Of a stretch of DNA of 64,000 nucleotides, positions 56,809 through 64,000 are shown piece after piece. The position numbers and the translations under genes were made by a program. The notes beneath the pieces were generated by a model. That model was not told the origin of the DNA. It was given only the letters and a program-made list of their open reading frames with translations, and ran no database searches. The stretch comes from Annona cherimola (Eukaryota; Streptophyta; Magnoliopsida; Magnoliales; Annonaceae), in NCBI GenBank assembly GCA_030490835.1, contig CM059971.1, forward strand, positions 6,864,007-6,928,006. Direction: 5' to 3'. How positions within the stretch are numbered: the first letter of the stretch is position 1; each line of letters begins with the position of its first letter.

Positions 56809-59310
56809 GTGAAAATATATACATGTCCTGCGGGCCTCCAAAAATGAATATTTTGTTTTCTAAAAATATATATGTGTCACGCAGGCTTCTAAAAATGAAT
56901 ATTTTGTTTTCTAAAATATATACATGTCCCGCGAGCATCCAAAAAATGAATATTTTATTTTTCTAAAATATATATGTGTCCCGCAGGCCTCCAAAAATAA
57001 ATATTTTGTTTCCTAAAATATATATGTGTCCCGCAGGCCTCCAAAAATGAATGTTTTGTTTTTCTAAAATATATGTGTCCCGCGGGCGTCCAAAAATGAA
57101 TATTTTATTTTCTAAAAAATATATATGTGTCCCGCGGGCCTCTAAAAATGAATATTTTATTTTCTAAAAATATATATATCCCACGGGCCTCTAAAAATGA
57201 ATATTTTATTTTCTAAAAATATATATGTGTCCCGCGGGCCTCCAAAAATGAATATTTTGTTTTCTAAAATATATACATATTCCGCGGGCCTCTAAAAATG
57301 AATATTTTATTTTTCTAAAATATATATGTGTCTCGCGGGCCTCCAAAAATGAATATTATATTTTCTAAAATATATACATGTCCCGCGGGACTCCAAAAAT
57401 GAATATCTTATTTTTCTAAAATATATATGTGTCCCACGGGAGTTCAAAAAATAAATATTTTATTTTTAAAAATATATACATGTCCCACGAGCCTTCAAAA
57501 ATGAATATTTTATTTTCTAAAATATATATGTGTCCCACAGGCCTCCAAAAATTAATATTTTGTTTTCTAAATATATATATGTGTCCCGCGGGCCTCCGAA
57601 AATGAATATTTTATTTTCTAAAAATATATATGTGTCCGGCGGGCCTTCGAAAAATGAATATTTTATTTTTAAAAATATATACATGTCCCGCAAGTCTTAT
57701 GTCCCGTGGGCCTCCAAAAATTAATGTTTTGTTTTCTAAAAAATATGTGTGTCCCGCGGGTATCCAAAAATGAATATTTTATTTTCTAAAATATATATAT
57801 GTGTTCAGCGGGCGTCCAAAAATGAATATTTTGCTTTTAAAAATATATATGTGTCCCGCGGGCCTGCAAAAATGAATATTTTGCTTTCTAAACATATATA
57901 TGTCCTGCGGGCGTCTAAAATGAATTTTTTATTTTTTAAAAAATATATATGTGTCCTACGGGCCTCCAAAAATGAATATTTTATTTTCTAAAAATATATG
58001 TCCTGCGGGCGTCCAAAAATGAATATTTTCTTTTCTAAAATATATATGTTTGTCTCGCGGGCCTCCAAAAATGAATATTTTGTTTTCTAAAAATATATAT
58101 GTGTCCCGCGGGCCTCCAAAAATGAATATTTTATTTTCTAAAAATATAAATGTCCGGCGGGCCTTCGAAAAATGAATATTTTATTTTTTTAAATATATAC
58201 TTGTCCCGCAAGCCTTATGTCCTGCGGGCCTCCAAAAATTAATGTTTTATTTTCTAAAAAATATATGTGTCCCGCGGGTATCCAAAAATGAATATTTTAT
58301 TTTCTAAAATATATATATGTATTCCGCGAGCGTCCAAAAATGAATATTTTGTTTTTAAAAATATATATGTGTCCTGCGGGCTTGCAAAAATGAATATTTT
58401 GCTTTCTAAACATATATATGTCCTGCGGGCGTCCAAAAATAAATATTTTCTTTTCTAAAATATATATTTGTCCCGCAGGTCTCAAAAAATGAATATTTTA
58501 TTTTCTAAAAATACACATGTGTCGAGCGGGCCTCCAAAAATGAATATTTTATTTTCTAAAATATATACATGTCCCGCGGGCGTCCAAAAATAAATATTTT
58601 ATTTTCTAAAATATATATGTATATCCTGCGGGCTTCCAAAAATGAATATTTTATTTTTCTAGAATATATATGTGTCCCACGGGCATCCAAAAAATGATTA
58701 TTTTGTTTTTCTAAAATATATATGTGTCCCGCGGGCCTCCGTAAATTTATATTTTTTTCTAAAATATATACACGTCCCGCGGGCATCCAAAAATGAATAT
58801 TTTATTTTCTAAAATATATATGTGTCTCGCAAGCCTCCAAAAATTAATATTTTATTTTCTAAAAATATATATGTCCCGCGGGCATCCAAAAATGAATATT
58901 TTGTTTTTCTAAAATATGTATGTATCCCGCGGGCATTCAAAAATAAATATTTTGTTTTTTAAAATGTATATACGTGTCCTGCGGGTCTCCAAAAATGAAT
59001 ATTTTTGTTTTCTAAAACTATATATGTGTCTCAAGGGCGTCCAAAAATAAATATTTTATTTTCTAAAATATATGTATGTCACGCGGGCGTCCAAAAATAA
59101 ATATTTTATTTTCTAAAATATATATGTGTCCCGCGGGCCTTCAAAAATGAATATTTTATTTTTCTAAAATATATATGTGTCCCGCGAGCGTCCAAAAAAT
59201 GAATATTTTATTTTTGTAAAATATATATGTGTCCCGCGGGCATTCAAAAATGAATATTTTTTTTTCTAAAAATATATATATGTCCTGCGGGCCTCCAAAA
59301 ATGAGTAAAT
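56809..59310 (+). repeat. 51-bp minisatellite, roughly 48 copies
   Basis: Units of 49-52 bp follow the pattern 'cccgcgggcctccaaaaatg', then 'aatattttattttctaaaa' and 'tatatatgtgt'. GCGGG starts at 57083, 57134, 57234 and 57284 illustrate the spacing. The unit is 17 codons, so repetitive frames appear on both strands (57530-57991; 58254-58786). They have no independent evidence of translation. Confidence 0.96.
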
Positions 59311-59929
59311 ATTTTTAAAAAGAAAAGTAATTATATGTAGTCGTCGAGTCACCTCTTGGACGAAAATCAGATGTAAGTGGGTTACGTTTGCTTTTAGAAA
59401 AAAAATATTCTCGTGTAAAATATGAAAAGGTCTTAGATTCGGATGCGTTAGAATTTAATAATATTATAGGATTATTTATCCACATAAAAATGATGTTTGA
59501 AATAATCTTAAATATAACTTTAAAATTGATATATTAAATAAACAATCTAATATTTCTAATAATATTATTTTATAATTTCAAGAAATTTTGTTATAAAATT
59601 TCTATTAAATATAGTTATATGCAAAATTAATCATTTAACCAATCCCAAAAAGTAACATATATTTACATCTTAAAAGTAAGTCACGGTTATTTATAATTTA
59701 TCAAAATTTTGGTTCTACAACGTCATATATATAATATTTTTTACTGTTTTATATCTTTACGTAAATTTCTATTTCATTTAATCATGTGGGGTTAATATTT
59801 TAATTATAAATTTATCTATTTATTTAGTTCTAAATTTATTTAGACCTCGAATAAATATTTAAGTATATATATTTTGCAAAATACATAGATTAGGTAAAAA
59901 ATTCATAAATTATATAAAAAAATTAGATT

Positions 59930-60712
59930 CGGTTAGACACGGTTAGACATGATTAGACACAGTTAGATGTAGTTAGACACAGTTAGACTCGGTTAGACGC
60001 GGTTAGACATGGTTAGGCACGATTAGACGCAGTTAGACACAGTTAGGTTATGGTGATTTTATTAAATTCTATTATTTGGGTTCCAAATTTGGTTGTTAAG
60101 ATATAAATGGTCTTATAAGGGCCCTAGGATCATATTACAGGTATAAAAATAGGATTAAATTATTAATTTCAAAAATTAGACACGGTTAGACACGGTTAGA
60201 CACGGTTAGACACAGTTACATTATGATAATTTTATTAAATCATATTATTTTGGTTTTAAATTTAGTTTTTAAGATATAAATGACCTTATAAGAGCCCTAG
60301 GATCATATTATAGGTGTTAAATTTGAATTAAATTATTAATTTCAAAAATTAGACACGGTTAGACGCGGTTAGACATGGTTAGACTCGGTTAGATAGGTTA
60401 GACACAGTTAGATTATGGTGATTTTATTAAATCCTATTATTTGGGTTCCAAATTTGGTTATTAAGATATAAATAGCCTTATAAGAGCCCTAGGATCATAT
60501 TACAGGAGTTAAATTAGGATTAAATTATTAATTTCAAAAATTAGACACGGCTAGACACGGTTAGACTCGGTTAGACATGGTTAGATACAGTTAGATTATG
60601 GTAATTTTATTAAATCATATTATTTGAGTTTCAAATTTGGTTGTTAAGATATAAATGACCTTATAAGGGTCCTAGGATCATATTACAGGTGTTAAATTAT
60701 GATTAAATTGGC
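59930..60712 (+). repeat. Compound satellite: GGTTAGACAC decamers in a higher-order unit
   Basis: Four blocks of decamers (about 59932-60050, 60176-60210, 60350-60410, 60540-60595) alternate with a conserved spacer of about 130 bp that contains 'gattttattaaat' and 'gccctaggatcatatta'. The decamer number differs between units. It abuts copy C. Confidence 0.93.
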
Positions 60713-61776
60713 GAAATCAGGCAAATAGGCTACTGGATCAATCAGGAAACTTTTTTAAAGGATAATCAATATCTCGAATTAAAAAAGATCGTAGCAGAAA
60801 TGTGACATGTATATAAAAATATGAAAAAATAACTGTAACATATGATAACGAGGTAGTTGAAATGAAAATCCCACATGGTATGAAAAAGAATGCAAAAAGT
60901 GGCAAAAAACTTCAGCTAAAAAAATTTACAAATATACTAATATAGTTTGACCATAATTGCAAATGTACCAACATAGTTTCAAAATTTGCAAATTACCTCC
61001 ACTTATTTTGACCATAATTGCAAATATACTTATGTTGTTATAATGTCGTTAGCTCATCGGCATAGCACAGGTATACTTGTAAAAGTTTGTAAACTACGTG
61101 AGTATATTTATGAACACTAAATATACTTTTTTAATTTTTAAAATTGTAAATATACTCACGTAGTTTGCAAACCTTTCCAAATATACTCACATCATAATTG
61201 TGCAGTAATGACGTGGATATATTTGCAATTATGGTCAAATTATGTACAAGTAATTTGCAATTTATGAAACTATGTGGCTGTATTTAAAATTTTAATCAAA
61301 CTAAGTAGCTGTATTTGCAAATCACCAAAAAAAAACTTTAACATATGGCATGAGAAAATCAAACAATTATGTTAGCCCTATTTAATGGCTTATAATATAA
61401 TCTGTAAAATTAATTATGAATCAAACACGAAAAAGCTACCATTTTAAACCAATCCACAAAGACAATGCAATTATAATTATTTGATTTCTTTAACCTACTC
61501 CACTATAAAACACACAAGAAAAGAAAAGATAAACTAATTCAACTAGTGAAGTAATCAACCTATTTGATTCATTTTCTCTTGAGTTGATCGTCATAGAAAT
61601 ACATTCAGAAAAGAAAAGATAAACTAATTCAACAAATCTGCATGAACAACATGATTTGTACAAGGTCTTTAAGAGAATGAACTACTCACTTCAATAGCAA
61701 CTCCTCAAAGTATTCTTTTTTATTTTCAAATGCTTACCAAGGGTTGCTCTCCAAAAAAATATTTTTTGTGTTGGCA
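60708..61776 (+). repeat. Local duplicated block, copy C (partial)
   Basis: It begins 'ggcgaaatcaggcaaatagg', matching 48967 in copy B, and ends near 'ttttgtgttggc', matching 50330. It shares the family R MITE with copy B but lacks the family H MITE at 49609 and the SINE and TRIM of copy A. Confidence 0.88.
60921..61327. mobile_element. MITE, family R copy 2
   Basis: This is the same element at the same position as 49186-49528, about 60 bp longer because of extra sequence near 60965-61010. The inverted ends are retained. Confidence 0.75.
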
Positions 61777-61777
61777 A

Positions 61778-62075
61778 TTCTAGGTGATTTCCATAGCAAG
61801 TTTCATGTATTTCCTCTAGAATGATATGCATTCTTTTGTTCTATCAAAAAATTATGCATCCTTTTGGAAGTAATATAGTGTAAGAGGGAATTAATAATGA
61901 TCATCGAAAAAGTTGTCTTTGATAAAGGGTAAACTTTTTTTCTTGATTAAGTAATTTCTTGGTTTACCCCATAATAAGGGAAGGGCTTCGAAGAGCTATA
62001 GTAGCTTAGATTAAATGTAGGATAAGGTAAGTGTACAATGTTTATAACATACTTGTTAGCATGACTCTGGTCATT
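61778..62075 (+). repeat. Dispersed repeat D, copy 2
   Basis: It aligns with 12905-13215. It contains a 14-bp insertion (61839-61852, TTCTATCAAAAAAT) between near-perfect 14-bp repeats (61825-61838, 61853-61866), which is absent from copy 1. Confidence 0.7.
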
Positions 62076-62183
62076 TATCCTAACATACTTGTTAGGATAA
62101 GGTAAGTGTACAAAGTTCTCATTACTTTATTCATTCCACATAAACAAAATATGAAACTTAGCTTTTTATTAATTTGAAGGCTA

Positions 62184-62185
<2 letters not shown>

Positions 62186-62240
<55 letters not shown>
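62186..62240. repeat. (TA)n microsatellite, uninterrupted
   Basis: About 27 TA units without an inserted element. Confidence 0.97.
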
Positions 62241-62241
<1 letters not shown>

Positions 62242-64000
62242 CTTGATGGACTCATATTCCTCCTTACTCCCATTTGAGCTCCTATCTTATTTTTGCCATC
62301 TAAAAAGTCAACATAACAAAATGTGAGTCTAGGCCAACTCAGTAAGCAGGATAATGGTAAAACTCAATATCAAACCAAAGAAACCTTATTTTCATAAATA
62401 ACTCAAATATCAAAATTTTTGAGATTTTTATGTTCATCCATATTATGTTTATGTAAGTAATCATGCTCCAAATGCTCATGCAATGCAAATATCTATTTAT
62501 ATCCTCGTCATCCATCATCATTCAAGTCACCTTGGCTCATCTGGTGAACTAATAATCATCAACATCTTATACGATTATACTGCAGTATACCATAACTCAT
62601 CTCATTCTCTAGCTCCTCCAGAGAATCATCATGCTTATGTCATGCTAAACATGCAATAATGATTCATACATCATGTCATGCTCGTGTACTCATGAATAAT
62701 TGTAGCACTTCAACAATTGAATTAATAAGAGATTCTATAAGATATGGTTAACTCATTATAATTTCTCAACTAATTCAACTCAATTAAATAGTTATAGCTG
62801 TGAAAATATATATATTAAATTTTTTAACAAATATTTCAAATAAAACATCCAACTCATCACAAAACATTTATGTCTGTAACAAATAAACATCCATGAGCAT
62901 CCAATAAAAGTACAAAAGTTCTCACTTACCTTATATACAATTTTCTAAATCTCCAACTTGCGCTCTATAAAATCCCAATGTCCCTTTTCACTTTTAACCT
63001 ACATCCAAGATAATAATAATAATATCTTTAAATAATATTCTAAAATTTAGTTACTTAATTTCATTCTCAAATTCTCTTATTTTCTAAATTTTTAAAGTTC
63101 CAATTACCTATATGGAGACACCCATTTTCATATTATCTTAAATTTTCTAACATTATTATTATCTGTCTTAATCAAATTTCATTCTAAAATTATCCATTTA
63201 GGTTTTGTACTCATATTTCATCTCTATGGAAAATTCCATTTCTCTACCGTATTAGGGTGTGGAATTTCTAATCCTAATATCTCAATTTTATGTTGAATTT
63301 CTTTCATACTATTATAAAATATAAATATTAAATAATGCAGTAAATAAAGCAAACCAAGAAAAATCAAAATGAAATTGCACACTTCAATTTCTACTCACTT
63401 TTCCCAAATCCTCCAATTCCAACCTCTCTAGTTAATTCCACTAAAAAAATTTTATGTTTTTAAGTGTCGCATTTACAATTTTTGTTAATACATTTCTTGA
63501 TCCATTTGCTATTATCTGAACCATTCACAATAGGATTGCACTGTTTCATCTATGTAGTGATATCTTTGATTGTTCATTTTATCGTTGTAGTACCTGCAAT
63601 TTTTAGATTTTCAACCCACAAGTACGTGACATATATAAATGAAAATTTTGGGTCATAAAATTAACAAAATTAGAATTTTATTAATGACCTAAAATTATAA
63701 AGTAATAAAAGGGAGAATTAATAAATAAAAAATGATGAGTTAGAGTGTTAATGTTAAATGGAATAATGATAAAATGTATTATTTATTCTTAGATTAATTA
63801 ATAAATTTCAGTCAAATGATTTAATTTAATTATTTAATTGGTTTAAATTATTTAAATTAATGAATGACCATGATTTAATAATTTTAAACATGTTTTATGA
63901 GTTCAAACCATAAGATTTAAAATAACATGATTTACGATATATAGTTAATATGAATATTTGTTTTGAAAATAAAAAATTCCATTGTGCTCACAGAGAGTGA
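62241..64000. other. Unassigned, possibly LTR-derived
   Basis: The AT-rich sequence with phrases such as 'caactcagtaagcagg', 'catgcaataatgattcat' and 'ctcacttacctta' resembles the U5 side of a reversed Tekay-type LTR like 38108-40544, but I could not align it or find ends. Frames here are short and unconvincing. Confidence 0.3.

Noticed and set aside
56465..56938. Longest single-frame ORF in the satellite area (157 residues, minus)
   Set aside because: It crosses the right arm of a foldback element, a TA microsatellite and the first minisatellite units; its sequence is a translation of repeats.
57530..58786. Repetitive frames on both strands resembling a repeat protein
   Set aside because: They follow from a 51-bp unit being a multiple of three. 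Units vary in length and break the frame, and there is no start, promoter or domain.
56809..59310. Array considered as a CRISPR-like locus
   Set aside because: Units are contiguous and similar along their whole length, with no unique spacers and no cas genes, and the DNA is plant nuclear.
59930..60712. GGTTAGACAC array as telomeric or interstitial telomere repeat
   Set aside because: The unit is 10 bp and does not match the plant TTTAGGG repeat; similarity is limited to TTAG.
62186..62240. Uninterrupted (TA)n as a further foldback insertion site
   Set aside because: No inverted-repeat element lies on either side; it is only a possible target.

Overview
This is repeat-dense, AT-rich nuclear DNA from a flowering plant, and I find no intact protein-coding gene in it. 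The assignment rests on a decayed G-type lectin (S-locus type) receptor kinase, a Ty3/gypsy chromovirus of the Tekay/Del kind, a second LTR element primed by tRNA-Asp as in Athila elements, three miniature LTR elements (TRIMs) primed by initiator tRNA-Met, tRNA-derived SINEs and Tourist-like MITEs. The species cannot be named from the sequence alone.

Layout. 1-7.5 kb: copy A of a locally duplicated noncoding block, carrying MITEs, a complete 438-bp TRIM and a SINE. 7.5-15.7 kb: MITEs, a second TRIM nested inside a MITE, several SINEs and two unidentified exon-like fragments. 16.0-16.8 kb: two foldback elements lying in TA microsatellite. 17.3-19.1 kb: a LINE reverse transcriptase fragment beside a receptor-kinase pseudogene. 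20.0-26.6 kb: a non-autonomous, minus-strand Athila-like element whose LTRs carry helically spaced palindromes. 28.9-37.5 kb: a rearranged TRIM, then a decayed Tekay-type element with gag, protease, RT, RNase H and integrase and a 2.7-kb 3' LTR, but no recognisable 5' LTR. 38.1-40.5 kb: an inverted solo LTR of the same family. 40.6-51.3 kb: copy B of the block. 51.5-53.2 kb: a solo LTR with a perfect 5-bp target duplication and paired SalI-type palindromes. 54.4-56.6 kb: foldback elements, two of them back to back inside one TA microsatellite. 56.8-59.3 kb: a 51-bp minisatellite. 59.9-60.7 kb: a compound decamer satellite. 60.7-61.8 kb: copy C of the block. 62.2-64 kb: a TA microsatellite and unassigned, LTR-like DNA.

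The genes do not form a pathway. What the window records is mobile-element history. Because block A/B/C exists in three copies, and the Tekay LTR in two, insertions can be compared with paralogous empty sites. This proves a 3-bp target duplication for one MITE family and shows that A split off before B and C. The observations I consider most unusual are: (1) foldback elements whose ends are themselves hairpins and which sit in TA microsatellites; (2) four insertions of only 11-47 bp, mostly a short A-rich tail, each flanked by a 13-17 bp direct repeat; (3) paired palindromes at fixed spacing in two unrelated LTRs (21 bp in one, 39-40 bp in the other).
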